This document shows positions 1 through 9,062 of a stretch of DNA of 64,000 nucleotides, piece by piece. A program made the translations under genes and the position numbers. Below the pieces are notes generated by a model, which was not told where the DNA came from, did no database searches, and worked only from the letters and a program-made list of their open reading frames with translations. Each line of letters begins with the position of its first letter. Within the stretch, counting starts at the first letter, position 1. Origin of the DNA: Nitrospira sp. (GTDB taxonomy: Bacteria > Nitrospirota > Nitrospiria > Nitrospirales > Nitrospiraceae); assembly GCA_029194725.1 (NCBI GenBank), contig JARFXQ010000002.1, forward strand, positions 186,001 through 250,000. The letters are read 5' to 3'.

Positions 1-2580
1 AGTAAACCCTCGGCGAGCCGGTTCGAGTCCTATCGAGCCGGACGATTAGTCCCTTTCGTCGGCCGAGCGCATGAAACGGCACTGCTCTTGGATCGTTGGC
101 GCGAAGCGGTGGAGGGTGAAGGACAGGTTGTTCTGCTGTGCGGCGAGGCCGGCATCGGCAAATCGCGGCTGGTTCGATTTCTGCGAGACCGCCTTGCGGA
201 GGACCATTACGACGCGATCCAATTGCAGTGCTCCCCGCACCATATCAATACGGCGCTCTATCCGGTGATGACCTACCTGCGGCAGGCAGCGGGGCTGGCC
301 AATGAAGACAACGCATCCACGCAACTGCAGAAGCTTGACATTCTGATGGCCGACAGCGGACTCAACGATCGTGTCACGGTTGCCTTGCTCGCAGATCTGC
401 TTTCGATCCGAGGAGATGAGCAGAACCAGCTATTGAACCTGTCGCCCGACAAACGTAAGGACATGACCCTTGAAGCGCTTGTGCAGTACCTGCAGAGGCC
501 GGCAGATCGCTTGCCCATATTGATGATCGTGGAAGATGCTCATTGGCTCGATCCAACGACGCAGGATCTCATGGCGCGAATCATCGATCGGATTAGGCTG
601 ATGCGTGTGTTGTTGCTGGTCACCTTTCGGCCGGACTTCAGACCGGTTTGGGCCGATTATAGTCATGTGACGTTTCTGACGCTGAATCGGCTTCCGCGTC
701 GGCAGAGTGCCGAGCTGATTGCAACGATGACCGGTGGCAAAGTGCTTCCCCTGGAGGTGCAGCAGGCGATTCTGGCAAAGACCGACGGCGTACCGCTGTA
801 TATCGAAGAATTGACAAACAGTCTGCTTCAGACGGCAGTGCTGGCTGAGGGAACCGACTCATTCACCCTCAAAACTCCCCTAAAAGAAATGACCATTCCG
901 GATAGTCTTCAAGCCTTGTTCATGGAACGGGTGGATCGCTTGGGGTCGGTCAAGGAAATCGTTCAGATCGGAGCGGCAATCGGGCGGGAATTCACCTATG
1001 AACTGCTGCGGGCCACCGCCAACGTGACGGACGACCAACTCAACAGCGCCCTGGATGTGTTCGTCGCTTCCGGGCTCATCATACAAGAGGGTGAACGATC
1101 CCTTTCGCGATATCGGTTTAAGCATATGCTCGTCCAGGAAGCGGCCTACAACACGCTCCCCAAAAAATCTCGCCGACTCCTCCATGACCGCATTGCTAGA
1201 ACATTAGAAACAACCTTTCCCGAGCGCGCGCAGTTGGAACCGGAACTCTTGGCCTATCATTATGAACAAGCAGGATTGATAGACAAAGCCGTGGACTATT
1301 GGCGACTTGCGGCCCAAAGAGACGCGGCTCGGTCGGCCAATGTCGAAGCGTTGAACCATTTCAATAACGCGTTGACGTTGCTGAAGGATTTGCCCGTAGG
1401 TGCTGAGCGTGACGCATTGGAGTTGGATCTTCTCATCGCGCGCGGCGCTCCCTTGCTGACGTTACAAGGGTATGCCTCCGATGAAATCGAGCACAATTAT
1501 CTCAGAGCAAGAAGTCTCTCGCAGGAGAACCCTGGTTCCGAGCGATATTTTCTCTCGATGTGGGGATTATGGGTATTCCAGCTGGTCAGAGGGCCTCTCG
1601 CCAAGGCCTGCACTCTGGCCGACAGTCTCCTCTCGTGGGCAAACCATCAGCAAAACCCCGACCCGCTGATTCGAGCTCATGAAAGTGTGGGTTCGACCTA
1701 CTCCTTTCTTGGCCGGTTTGACGAGGCCAAGGGACATCTACGTAAAGCAAAGTCGCTGTATGATCCGGATCGACATCGCTCGCAAACGTTACCCTATACC
1801 CAAGACCCCGGCATCACCGCGAGAATCATGTTGGCGAGAACATTATGGGTATTGGGGGAGATTGATGAGGTCGAAACGCTGGTGACAGAGGCGATCGCCA
1901 TGGCAAGGGAACTGGAGCACCCGTACACGTTGGCATTTACCCTGGCGACCGCTTCTTGGGTCTATTCCATGCTCCATGACACGGATAGAACCTTAACCCT
2001 GACCGAAGAAGCAATCATGCTTTCGACCAAACACTCGTTTGAGGTGCCGTTAGCCTGGGCGATGTCCTTTCAAGGCTGGGCATTGGCCGAGCAGGGAAAG
2101 GAGACAGGCCTTGAAAGGTTGGCAGAAGGACTCTCGGTTGCACGGAGAGCCAAAGCCAGCCTCAACGACACCTATACCTTGGCGTTACTCGCAGAGAGTC
2201 ATTTGCGGAACCAACATATAGCGGAAGGCTTGGCCGCTATTCAGCAGGCACAGGAACTCGCTGTAACACAGGGAGAACTGTGCTGGCAGGCTGAACTGCT
2301 GCGGCTCAAAGGCGAGCTATTAGTCGCGCAATCCGACCCATCACTCGTTGCGGCAGAGCAGTGTTTTTCAGAAGCCGTACAGGTTGCTCGTGATCAGCAG
2401 GCACGAATGCTCGAACTCAGGGCCGCGACGAGCCTGGCAAGGCTCTTGCGCAAACTGAACAAACCAGATATTGCTAGACACACCTTGGATTCGATCTGCT
2501 CCAGGTTTAGTGAACAAGACAGCAATCCTGACTTAATGGAAGCTCAAAAACTCCTTGCTCAACTGGCCGTCGCTTCTTAA
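1..2580 (+). CDS. AAA-type ATPase with TPR-like C-terminus (5' end outside window)
   Basis: The reading frame is open from the first base, so the gene starts upstream of the window and 859 residues are visible. The first residues (FESYRAGRLVPFVGR) resemble the linker that follows a class III adenylate/guanylate cyclase domain in large signalling ATPases, so a cyclase domain probably lies just outside; this is an inference. A P-loop GEAGIGKS is at visible residues 48-55 and a Walker B-like LMIVEDAHWLD near residue 175. The C-terminal half is alpha-helical and alanine/leucine rich with TPR-like repeats. The role is probably ATP-dependent signal integration in the cytoplasm; the ligand is unknown. 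Confidence 0.8.
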   Translation, partial: SKPSASRFESYRAGRLVPFVGRAHETALLLDRWREAVEGEGQVVLLCGEAGIGKSRLVRFLRDRLAEDHYDAIQLQCSPHHINTALYPVMTYLRQAAGLANEDNASTQLQKLDILMADSGLNDRVTVALLADLLSIRGDEQNQLLNLSPDKRKDMTLEALVQYLQRPADRLPILMIVEDAHWLDPTTQDLMARIIDRIRLMRVLLLVTFRPDFRPVWADYSHVTFLTLNRLPRRQSAELIATMTGGKVLPLEVQQAILAKTDGVPLYIEELTNSLLQTAVLAEGTDSFTLKTPLKEMTIPDSLQALFMERVDRLGSVKEIVQIGAAIGREFTYELLRATANVTDDQLNSALDVFVASGLIIQEGERSLSRYRFKHMLVQEAAYNTLPKKSRRLLHDRIARTLETTFPERAQLEPELLAYHYEQAGLIDKAVDYWRLAAQRDAARSANVEALNHFNNALTLLKDLPVGAERDALELDLLIARGAPLLTLQGYASDEIEHNYLRARSLSQENPGSERYFLSMWGLWVFQLVRGPLAKACTLADSLLSWANHQQNPDPLIRAHESVGSTYSFLGRFDEAKGHLRKAKSLYDPDRHRSQTLPYTQDPGITARIMLARTLWVLGEIDEVETLVTEAIAMARELEHPYTLAFTLATASWVYSMLHDTDRTLTLTEEAIMLSTKHSFEVPLAWAMSFQGWALAEQGKETGLERLAEGLSVARRAKASLNDTYTLALLAESHLRNQHIAEGLAAIQQAQELAVTQGELCWQAELLRLKGELLVAQSDPSLVAAEQCFSEAVQVARDQQARMLELRAATSLARLLRKLNKPDIARHTLDSICSRFSEQDSNPDLMEAQKLLAQLAVAS

Positions 2581-2603
2581 CCCATGGCTGACCTATCCGG
2601 CTC

Positions 2604-3359
2604 ATGCGCCTGACGATTCTTGGTTCGGGGACCAATCTGCACCCCTCACGTGCTGCGGCTGGATATCTTGTGCGCACAGATCAACTCATTGTATTGGATT
2701 TCGGCCCTCGTACCTTGATGAATTTGATCAAAACCGGTGTGGATCGACACAGGATCACGCACATCCTATTCTCCCATTTTCACGCCGACCACTTTTCCGA
2801 TTTCATCACCTTTTTCTTCGACGCGGTTATTTATGCCAAGTACGGAGGGGGCCATCGCCCGGCGATGACCCTGATCGGCCCAAAAGGCACGATCCGTCTC
2901 TTCCAGTCGATCATGCGCAGTTTCCCCAGTTTTTCGCCGGCTCCGTTCCGAGTCGCCTTGAAAGAAGTCACCGCCAAACCCTTTACGATCGGCGATACCC
3001 GTATCGTTCCCAAACCGATGGTCCATGTTCCCGATCTCTCGTCCGTCGGCTATCGGATTGAGCACCGAGGCAAGACGATCGTGTACTCCGGAGATGTTCA
3101 ATATTGCGATGCGCTGGTTGCCCTTTGCAAAGATGCCGACCTTGCCGTGCTCGATTGCTCGTTTCCGGCCAATCGTCCAGGCGCCGCCCATCTGCACGCC
3201 GGACAGTGTGGTCAGGTAGCGACGGAGGCCGGTGTGGGACAGCTCGTGCTCTCTCACTTCTATCCGGTCGCGGATCGATACGACGTCAAAGCGCAAGCGG
3301 GGGAGCAGTATGGAGGGAAAATTTGGAAGGGAAAAGATCTATTGACGATCCCTGTCTAG
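2604..3359 (+). CDS. MBL-fold metallohydrolase, RNase Z-like
   Basis: A 251-residue metallo-beta-lactamase-fold protein. The metal-binding motif HFHADH is at residues 58-63, and a later SHFYPVADRYD segment near residue 216 resembles the distal His region of RNase Z/ElaC-like members. It has no signal peptide, so it is cytoplasmic. Such proteins use two metal ions for hydrolysis of phosphodiester or ester bonds; the substrate cannot be read from the sequence. It lies 23 bp after the AAA ATPase gene and may be co-transcribed with it. It converges on the SirB1-like gene with no spacer: its stop ends at 3359 and the other stop begins at 3360. No clear Shine-Dalgarno sequence precedes the chosen ATG. 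Confidence 0.85.
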   Translation: MRLTILGSGTNLHPSRAAAGYLVRTDQLIVLDFGPRTLMNLIKTGVDRHRITHILFSHFHADHFSDFITFFFDAVIYAKYGGGHRPAMTLIGPKGTIRLFQSIMRSFPSFSPAPFRVALKEVTAKPFTIGDTRIVPKPMVHVPDLSSVGYRIEHRGKTIVYSGDVQYCDALVALCKDADLAVLDCSFPANRPGAAHLHAGQCGQVATEAGVGQLVLSHFYPVADRYDVKAQAGEQYGGKIWKGKDLLTIPV

Positions 3360-4217
3360 CTAAAGCCCCTCCTCGCGAGGAGCCCCGCCGAGGATCTCGA
3401 TGAAGGTGGTCAGGCGGGTCGTTCGTCCGATGTCACCCGATTTGGAGTAAATGGCCAAGAGGTTCTTGATCATCCGAGACAGAATCGCTCGCACCGGACT
3501 TTTTTGCAAGTACTTATCTTCGAACCCGTATCCGGCCTCAGTCAGAAAACGGGCACAGTTTTTTTCAGTCAGCAAGGCCCCGCCGTTGAAGCAGTCGATG
3601 AAGATCTTGTACCGGTCGGACTCATACTTCACCAGGAAATGGCCCGGCATGCCGATACCGAACAGCGGGAGTGACAAACGCTGTCCGATAAAGAGATATA
3701 CCGCCGACAGGCTGATGGGGATGCCGACCCGCCGATCCATGACGCAGTTGAGGTAGCTGTTCTCAACTTCATAGTAATTCTTGGTGTTCCCCTTAAACCC
3801 TTGTTCAGCAAAGAGGTATCTATTGAGTGCGTTGACTGCTTCTTCCCCTGACGCTCGATGACCGATACGCGCCCGAACTTCATTTGCCATCCTATCGAGC
3901 TGTTCACGATACCGAGCGACGTCGAGTGTCGGATAGGCGTAGCGAGCGATCATAAAGGCGCCGGTTTCCAGGCACATGGCCCCGTCCGCACGTGCCGTTA
4001 GACTCGCCAGTTCATCTTCCAGCTTGCTTCCTCGGATTTCATCAAGGACCGACGCGATCCGATCGGCCATTTCCGGCTGTTCGATTTCAGCTTCTTGGAG
4101 AAGCGGGACAGCCGATGGGCCTATATCGATGAGTCTCCCGCTGATGGTACGGACGATTCGGTCATCCTCATCGGAGAGGAGGCGAATCAGGGCGCGAATC
4201 TGGTTTTCCGGGATCAT
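3360..4217 (-). CDS. SirB1 / transglutaminase-like core 2 family protein
   Basis: A 285-residue protein with an N-terminal helical segment of HEAT-like character (about residues 1-75) followed by a Transglut_core2 (SirB1/UPF0162) domain. The family segment runs from the YYEVENSYL region near 145 through DRRVGIPISLS and the GMPGHFLVKY segment near 195. The family is widespread and often annotated as a regulator, but its biochemical role is not established. The protein has no signal peptide. Its nearest upstream neighbour on the same strand starts at 4313, so it could be read through from the ABC operon, although a 95-bp gap separates them. Confidence 0.85.
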   Translation of the reverse strand: MIPENQIRALIRLLSDEDDRIVRTISGRLIDIGPSAVPLLQEAEIEQPEMADRIASVLDEIRGSKLEDELASLTARADGAMCLETGAFMIARYAYPTLDVARYREQLDRMANEVRARIGHRASGEEAVNALNRYLFAEQGFKGNTKNYYEVENSYLNCVMDRRVGIPISLSAVYLFIGQRLSLPLFGIGMPGHFLVKYESDRYKIFIDCFNGGALLTEKNCARFLTEAGYGFEDKYLQKSPVRAILSRMIKNLLAIYSKSGDIGRTTRLTTFIEILGGAPREEGL

Positions 4218-4312
4218 TCCCTACGGCTCCTCGTCGTTCACGGACTGACGTATGCCGGCGTTAAGGTCATGATCCGACGATTCCGCTGTCGGTCAAGCGG
4301 TCCATGGTGAGG

Positions 4313-5092
4313 TCACCCCATGGCTCGGCGGAAGGCCTTGGCTCCACCGTATAGACACAGTGCATCGAACACGAGCATGACCAAGACCACCATGCCTACG
4401 TGCGGCAAGGCTTCGGCCCAGCCGGACAGAATTAAAGGGCGCACCGCATCAATAGCCCAGGTCATCGGGTTGAATTGCGCCAGAAAACTCATCCAGCCCG
4501 GCATCGCCGTCAACGGAACCAATGCGGAGCTGAGAAAAATCATCGGCAGCGAAAGAAATCCCAACACGGAAAAGAAATCCCCGTGACTTTTCACGGAGAA
4601 TGCCATCGCCATAGAAATGGCCGTCAGGCCGACGCCGAACATCATCCCAATGAATAAGATCGTCGCCACCCCGAGAATACCCGTCGCTGGATACACGCCG
4701 AAGAGGTACGACACGCCGAGAATCACAAGGACCTGCATCGACGTAATGGCCATGACGAAGATAAAGCGGCTCAGGATGACGGAAGTTCGATGTATCGGCG
4801 TGGACATCAGGCGCTCAAGGAACCCGTTTTCCTTATCGAAGAGCAGATCGACGCCCCCGGCCAAACCGTTGTTCAGGACCGTCATGACGACGACACCGGC
4901 CGCGAGGAAGCTGATGTAGTTGGGCGCCTGCATGACCTGCGTGTCCGCGGCCCGCTGAAACAGGTTGCCGAAGAAGATGAGCCAGAACAGCATCGGCTGC
5001 ACCAAGGTAAACAGCATGCTGAATTTTTCTCGGCTCAGCCGCCGAACCCACCGCATCGTCAATGCATTGATTTCTTGCCAATAGTGCGCCAC
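4313..5092 (-). CDS. ABC-2 type transporter permease
   Basis: A 259-residue integral membrane protein with six hydrophobic stretches typical of ABC-2 permeases (DrrB/NodJ type). It includes the family-like segment NGFLERLMSTPIHR in the cytoplasmic loop. I chose the GTG at 5092 because AAGGA lies just upstream and the site follows the ATPase stop by 10 bp; an upstream in-frame ATG at 5167 would overlap the ATPase gene and adds a charged, non-conserved extension. It pairs with the ATPase encoded just upstream to form an exporter in the inner membrane. Related systems export drugs or polyketide- or lipid-like molecules; the substrate here is unknown. Confidence 0.9.
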   Translation of the reverse strand: MAHYWQEINALTMRWVRRLSREKFSMLFTLVQPMLFWLIFFGNLFQRAADTQVMQAPNYISFLAAGVVVMTVLNNGLAGGVDLLFDKENGFLERLMSTPIHRTSVILSRFIFVMAITSMQVLVILGVSYLFGVYPATGILGVATILFIGMMFGVGLTAISMAMAFSVKSHGDFFSVLGFLSLPMIFLSSALVPLTAMPGWMSFLAQFNPMTWAIDAVRPLILSGWAEALPHVGMVVLVMLVFDALCLYGGAKAFRRAMG

Positions 5093-5102
5093 GTGATTCC
5101 TT

Positions 5103-6074
5103 TTACTCCGACTCGACTTCGGGAGCCGATTCGGTGATGGCTCTTCCCGTATGCGCGATAAACACATCGTCCAAACGCGGACGGTTGTATTGAATAAACT
5201 CGATGTCGCACCCCAATCGATTGGCCGATTCGAGAATGGTGGGCAAGGCCTTTTCGGGCGATTCTACCCTGATATCCAGGCCCTTTGCGGTTGCCTTCAC
5301 GGTCTTGATCGCCGGACGGTCGATTAGGTCGGACTCCAGCAGCGGGATTCGGTTCGCCTCCTTCAGAGTGAGGGCCACGATATCCCCTCCGAGGGCGATC
5401 TTGAGCTCAGCCGGGGAGCCCAGCGTTTTGATCTTCCCTCCGTCGATAATGGCGAGCCGATCGCAGAGCCGATCAGCCTCATCCAGATAGTTCGTCGTCA
5501 TCACGACCGTCATCCCACGGGCTTTGAGCATGCGGACATATTCCCAAATCCGGAGACGGCTTTGGACGTCGAGGCCGAGGGTGGGCTCATCGAGGAACAA
5601 AATTTTGGGGTCCGGCAGCAACCCACAGGCAATGTCGAGCTTGCGCTTCATGCCTCCGGAATAGGTCTTGGCAGGCCGGTCCGCATGGGCTTCCAGCTCG
5701 ACCAATTTGAGCAGCTCGCCGATGCGTTTAGCCGCCTCTTCTTTCGTAAGATGATAGAGCGCACCAAGCAGTTGGAGGTGTTCGCGCCCGGTCAGAAACC
5801 GGTCGATCGCTCGTTCTTGAGGCACGTATCCGATCACAGTCCGCACCTGATCCGCCTCGCGCACTGAGTCGTAGCCCATGATGGTCGCCCTGCCCGATGT
5901 CGGATGGAGCAACGTGATGAGCGTGCGAAGCGTGGTGCTCTTGCCCGCGCCGTTCGGCCCCAGCAGACCAAAAATTTCCCCGGCATAGACCTGGAACGAG
6001 AGGTCATCGACGGCTTTATGGCTGTCATACGACTTGCAAAGACGACTGACGTCGATTGCGATGGTCCGATCCAT
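5103..6074 (-). CDS. ABC transporter ATP-binding protein, DrrA-like
   Basis: A 323-residue nucleotide-binding subunit. It has Walker A GPNGAGKST near residue 41, the signature YSGGMKRKLDIA near 143, Walker B ILFLDEPTLGLD near 160 and a C-terminal DUF4162-like domain that ends in a PRLDDVFIAHTGR segment typical of the daunorubicin-resistance subfamily. It starts 5 bp after the Lon-N gene stop (AGGAG just upstream of the ATG) and is followed after 10 bp by the permease, so the three genes form one operon. It hydrolyses ATP to drive export by the partner permease. Confidence 0.95.
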   Translation of the reverse strand: MDRTIAIDVSRLCKSYDSHKAVDDLSFQVYAGEIFGLLGPNGAGKSTTLRTLITLLHPTSGRATIMGYDSVREADQVRTVIGYVPQERAIDRFLTGREHLQLLGALYHLTKEEAAKRIGELLKLVELEAHADRPAKTYSGGMKRKLDIACGLLPDPKILFLDEPTLGLDVQSRLRIWEYVRMLKARGMTVVMTTNYLDEADRLCDRLAIIDGGKIKTLGSPAELKIALGGDIVALTLKEANRIPLLESDLIDRPAIKTVKATAKGLDIRVESPEKALPTILESANRLGCDIEFIQYNRPRLDDVFIAHTGRAITESAPEVESE

Positions 6075-6079
6075 TACTC

Positions 6080-6763
6080 CTAGCCCTTCGTGTCGGGATG
6101 TTCGTGCAGCATGAATTGAACCAAATCGTTCAATCGACGAGCCCGTTGGTGGAGTCCGTCCGCTTCCAGTAGGAATTGTTTCTCCAGGGGGGTGCAGTCC
6201 AGGTAGGTAGAGAGGGTGTTGACCAAGACTTCGTCGCTGACATCATCACGAAAAAACCCTTGCCACGCCGCGCTATCCTCTCTCGCCTGAAGGTATCGCC
6301 CGAGCATGTCGATCAATGCGCGTCGAACGCCGTTGGTCAGCCCCTCGTCGGAGCGCATGGGCGTGATGCGAACCGTCGCTTCGCGATATGGCTTGTCGAA
6401 ATGTTCCTCGGAAATTTCGCACCGTTCGAGTCCTTGCAGTAAAATGTTGGAGCGACCGTCCGGCAAGGGTTGCACACTCACGATCCGTCCGATACAGAGC
6501 GAGGGATAGATCGCCGGATTCTCATAGTAGTCCGGCTCCCATCCTTCTTTAAGGAGAGCCATGGCAATACATTGACCGCCCATCGTCACATCGGCGACCA
6601 TCCGTCGATATCGGGGTTCAAAAATGTGGAGCGGTAGGTACGTTTTGGGAAAAAAGACGACGTTGGGTAATGGGAACACCGGAAGACGACTGGGAATCGG
6701 AAAAGGTTGGGCATGCTTGGACGCACTCCGCTCCGCCGGCTCCCGCTCACGATCAGTCTGCAT
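6080..6763 (-). CDS. Lon N-terminal (LON substrate-binding) domain protein
   Basis: A 227-residue protein made of a stand-alone LON/PUA-like domain. The family hallmark LPVFPLPNVVFFPKTYLPLH is at about residues 27-46, followed by IFEPRYRRM and, later, GRIVSVQPLPDGRSNILLQG. It lacks the AAA+ and protease domains of Lon. Such proteins are common and possibly bind unfolded protein or peptides; the exact role is unknown. It is the first gene of an apparent operon with a DrrAB-like exporter. The ATG has only a weak Shine-Dalgarno sequence. Confidence 0.88.
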   Translation of the reverse strand: MQTDREREPAERSASKHAQPFPIPSRLPVFPLPNVVFFPKTYLPLHIFEPRYRRMVADVTMGGQCIAMALLKEGWEPDYYENPAIYPSLCIGRIVSVQPLPDGRSNILLQGLERCEISEEHFDKPYREATVRITPMRSDEGLTNGVRRALIDMLGRYLQAREDSAAWQGFFRDDVSDEVLVNTLSTYLDCTPLEKQFLLEADGLHQRARRLNDLVQFMLHEHPDTKG

Positions 6764-6858
6764 GGCTCACGATAGCTGAGACTTGTGAAAATTGTCAACG
6801 GCGTGCACGGATCGCCGAGCCACAATGAAATGCAAAACGTCGCTCTGAGACCATCGAT

Positions 6859-6888
6859 TTGTTCACTCTCGAGCCCACATGATATAAA
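6859..6888 (+). promoter_or_regulatory. Candidate sigma70 promoter for the CrtC/AttH-like gene
   Basis: TATAAA at 6883-6888 is preceded, with an 18-bp spacer, by TTGTTC at 6859-6864. It sits 28-57 bp upstream of the secreted hydrolase-like gene, in the divergent gap to the Lon-N gene. The -35 match is only partial, so this is tentative. Confidence 0.35.
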
Positions 6889-6915
6889 CAGCCTACGAAA
6901 TGGGGCTCTACTCCG

Positions 6916-8070
6916 ATGCTGTGGTTAACCCATAAAATGAGGCGGATGGTGCACGCTGTTCGGGTAGTTATTCCAATCGTAGCTCTCCTGGCCTACGACC
7001 TCAGTTGGGTATCCGGAGCCACCCCATCTTCGCCTCCGTTTCAGTTTGCAACCGCCGGTTATCGGTTCAATTTTCCTCGAGACCACGGGTCTCACCCGAC
7101 CTATCGAACCGAGTGGTGGTACTACACGGGACATCTGCAGTCGAAAAACGGCCGGTCGTTCGGCTTTGAGTTGACCTTCTTCCGTCGAGCCGTCCCACCC
7201 GACGAAATCAAAACCCTGCCGTCGAAATGGTCGATTAACCAGCTGTATCTGGCCCATTTCGCCGTGACCGACATCACCGGGAAGCGATTTCATTTCTCAG
7301 AAAAGTTGAGCCGTGAAGGGTTGGGGAAGGCCGGGACCGACGAGTCGCGGCTCCACGTCTGGATTGATGATTGGCGCGCGGAAGCATCGACGGAACCATC
7401 CGCGTCACATATCTTGGTGGCCCACGACGAGACGCATACTCTCGGCCTTACACTTAAACCGGCCAAGCCTCTCGTCGCTCACGGTGCGGCAGGTATCAGT
7501 CGAAAGGGAAAAGATGTAGGCCAAGCCTCTCACTACTATTCGTTCACCAGACTCGCGACAAGCGGAAAGCTCACGATCGATGGTGAGTCATTCGATGTGA
7601 CCGGCATCAGCTGGATGGACCATGAATTCGGATCAGCCGATCTGGGGGCGGATCAAGTCGGATGGGACTGGTTCAGTATCCAGTTGGAGGACGACACCGA
7701 ATTCATGCTGTACCGAATGCGTCGGAAAGATGGGTCGTCTGATCTGGCTTCGAGCGGGACAGCCGTGTCTCCGGATGGAAGCACTCGACATCTGGAACTG
7801 ACGGACTTTCAGATCGAATCGACTGGAACTTGGACCAGCACCGAAAGCAAGGCCACGTATCCTAGCCGATGGCGGCTGACGTTTCGGTCGCTCGATCTGG
7901 CGCTGGATGTCACTCCGCTGCTCGCGGATCAGGAACTACGCACCTCACGTAGCAGCAAGGTCTCCTATTGGGAAGGAGCAGTGGCGGTAACAGGCACCAA
8001 ACAAGGTCGGCCTATCAAAGGCCAGGGGTATGTGGAGCTGACCGGCTACGCCGAGCGTCTCAAGATGTAG
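6916..8070 (+). CDS. CrtC/AttH-like predicted secreted protein (lipocalin-like)
   Basis: A 384-residue protein with an N-terminal hydrophobic signal segment (about residues 14-35 from the first ATG) ending near VSGA. The mature part starts with the family-typical FPRDHGSHPTYRTEWWYYTG (about residues 56-75) and has a later WMDHEFG segment. These features mark the AttH / carotenoid 1,2-hydratase-like superfamily (COG5621), a double lipocalin fold. CrtC members hydrate carotenoid double bonds, while many others lack a known function. Exported to the periplasm or outer membrane. A second in-frame ATG at 6937 would give a cleaner signal peptide and may be the true start. No carotenoid genes are nearby, so hydratase activity is not implied. 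Confidence 0.85.
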   Translation: MLWLTHKMRRMVHAVRVVIPIVALLAYDLSWVSGATPSSPPFQFATAGYRFNFPRDHGSHPTYRTEWWYYTGHLQSKNGRSFGFELTFFRRAVPPDEIKTLPSKWSINQLYLAHFAVTDITGKRFHFSEKLSREGLGKAGTDESRLHVWIDDWRAEASTEPSASHILVAHDETHTLGLTLKPAKPLVAHGAAGISRKGKDVGQASHYYSFTRLATSGKLTIDGESFDVTGISWMDHEFGSADLGADQVGWDWFSIQLEDDTEFMLYRMRRKDGSSDLASSGTAVSPDGSTRHLELTDFQIESTGTWTSTESKATYPSRWRLTFRSLDLALDVTPLLADQELRTSRSSKVSYWEGAVAVTGTKQGRPIKGQGYVELTGYAERLKM

Positions 8071-8207
8071 GGGAAAGCCGGGGTTAGCCTGCAGTTGTGC
8101 GACCTGATCATCCGGCCAAACGACCATGCGACCAACCCGACAGTCCCGAGCCAAAGCATGATGGCCTGGAGAGACCTTATGAAATCAGACACCTCACCAG
8201 CCACAGG

Positions 8208-8546
8208 TCAATGCTTCCCTTTGTCCTTGTGTTCCTTGCCCTTGTCTTCCACATCGATGATGACGCCGGAATCCGCATCGATATGCACTTCCTTAATCAT
8301 CTTGTCGTCCGTCACGATTTCGACCTCCCACACCGTCTTGTCATGTTTCTTTTCCAGCTCAGCTTCGATGACGTGGCCCGGCACCTTTTCGGACGCCGTC
8401 TTGATCGCCTGATCAATCGGGACCTTCGCCTCCTCCGCCATTTCAATCTTAGACTTGTGCTTCTCTCCTTTCTTATCGGCGATCGCAGTCCCGCCCAAGG
8501 CCAAGACGATTCCCGCTGCCAATGCCGCCACAACGATCTGTCTCAT
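8208..8546 (-). CDS. PepSY-domain secreted protein
   Basis: A 112-residue protein from ATG 8546, which is preceded by a strong AAAGGAG. A signal peptide (MRQIVVAALAAGIVLALGG) is followed by a PepSY domain, including IDQAIKTASEKVPG and the end VHIDADSGVIIDVEDKG. The C-terminus is very rich in Lys, Glu and His (KGKEHKDKGKH). The first, longer ATG at 8636 has no ribosome binding site and adds a non-signal extension. PepSY domains occur as periplasmic inhibitors or sensors of peptidases and redox states; the partner is unknown. Confidence 0.9.
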   Translation of the reverse strand: MRQIVVAALAAGIVLALGGTAIADKKGEKHKSKIEMAEEAKVPIDQAIKTASEKVPGHVIEAELEKKHDKTVWEVEIVTDDKMIKEVHIDADSGVIIDVEDKGKEHKDKGKH

Positions 8547-9062
8547 GATGTCTCCTTTGTTATGTGAAGTAAAACGATCGGATGAACGGGTGGAGCATCC
8601 AACCTCGTCCAGTGTGAGCTTGACTACTGCGATCATTGTGCCACGAACTGGTCGGCGCGAATGCTCACATCAAGTGGTTGATTCTGTGACCCGAGCCTGC
8701 GCTGACTAGATATTCTTGTAGCCAAAGTCTACATCGAGGTCCTTCGCTTCGGGGCGAGATGCTACAGATGCCTGTTGGTTAGGAGAATGAGAGCAAGATC
8801 ACCTGACACCTCATTGAGGTGGAGATAAGATCGTTAAGGGTTCCTAGATGAAAGTCGGGTTAATCGGCAGTCGTTTGCCCTCATGTCACGCGCGCAAACC
8901 TTCCTGCGCAGACTGCGGACCACGAACGGCATTGAACCTTGTTTCGTGAAGGTGCAGAATAGAGACCATCTCGGATTCAGAAGGCGCTGTCGTTTCCGTC
9001 CGAGCCGTTCAAGGTCAACGTCGTTGAGCCCATCCAGCGGACAGTGCGTGAGCAGCGTCCGC
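8547..9062. other. 516-bp non-coding gap
   Basis: No convincing gene was found between the PepSY gene and the tryptophan dioxygenase gene. A perfect 6-bp hairpin (CACCTC-ATT-GAGGTG) lies at 8807-8821 without a following T tract. The in-frame extension of the dioxygenase ORF back to 8883 is Arg/Ser-rich and unlike the family. The promoter of kynA should lie here but I could not fix one. Confidence 0.5.

Noticed and set aside
20..30. GTTCGAGTCC resembling a tRNA T-arm
   Set aside because: It lies in the open reading frame of the AAA ATPase gene and no cloverleaf can be built around it.
2555..3061. 168-codon ORF across the start of the MBL gene
   Set aside because: Alternative frame of the MBL hydrolase gene; no family features.
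8883..9062. Upstream extension of the kynA reading frame
   Set aside because: The added 60 residues are Arg/Ser-rich and unlike any tryptophan dioxygenase N-terminus; family length is met from 9063 or 9081.
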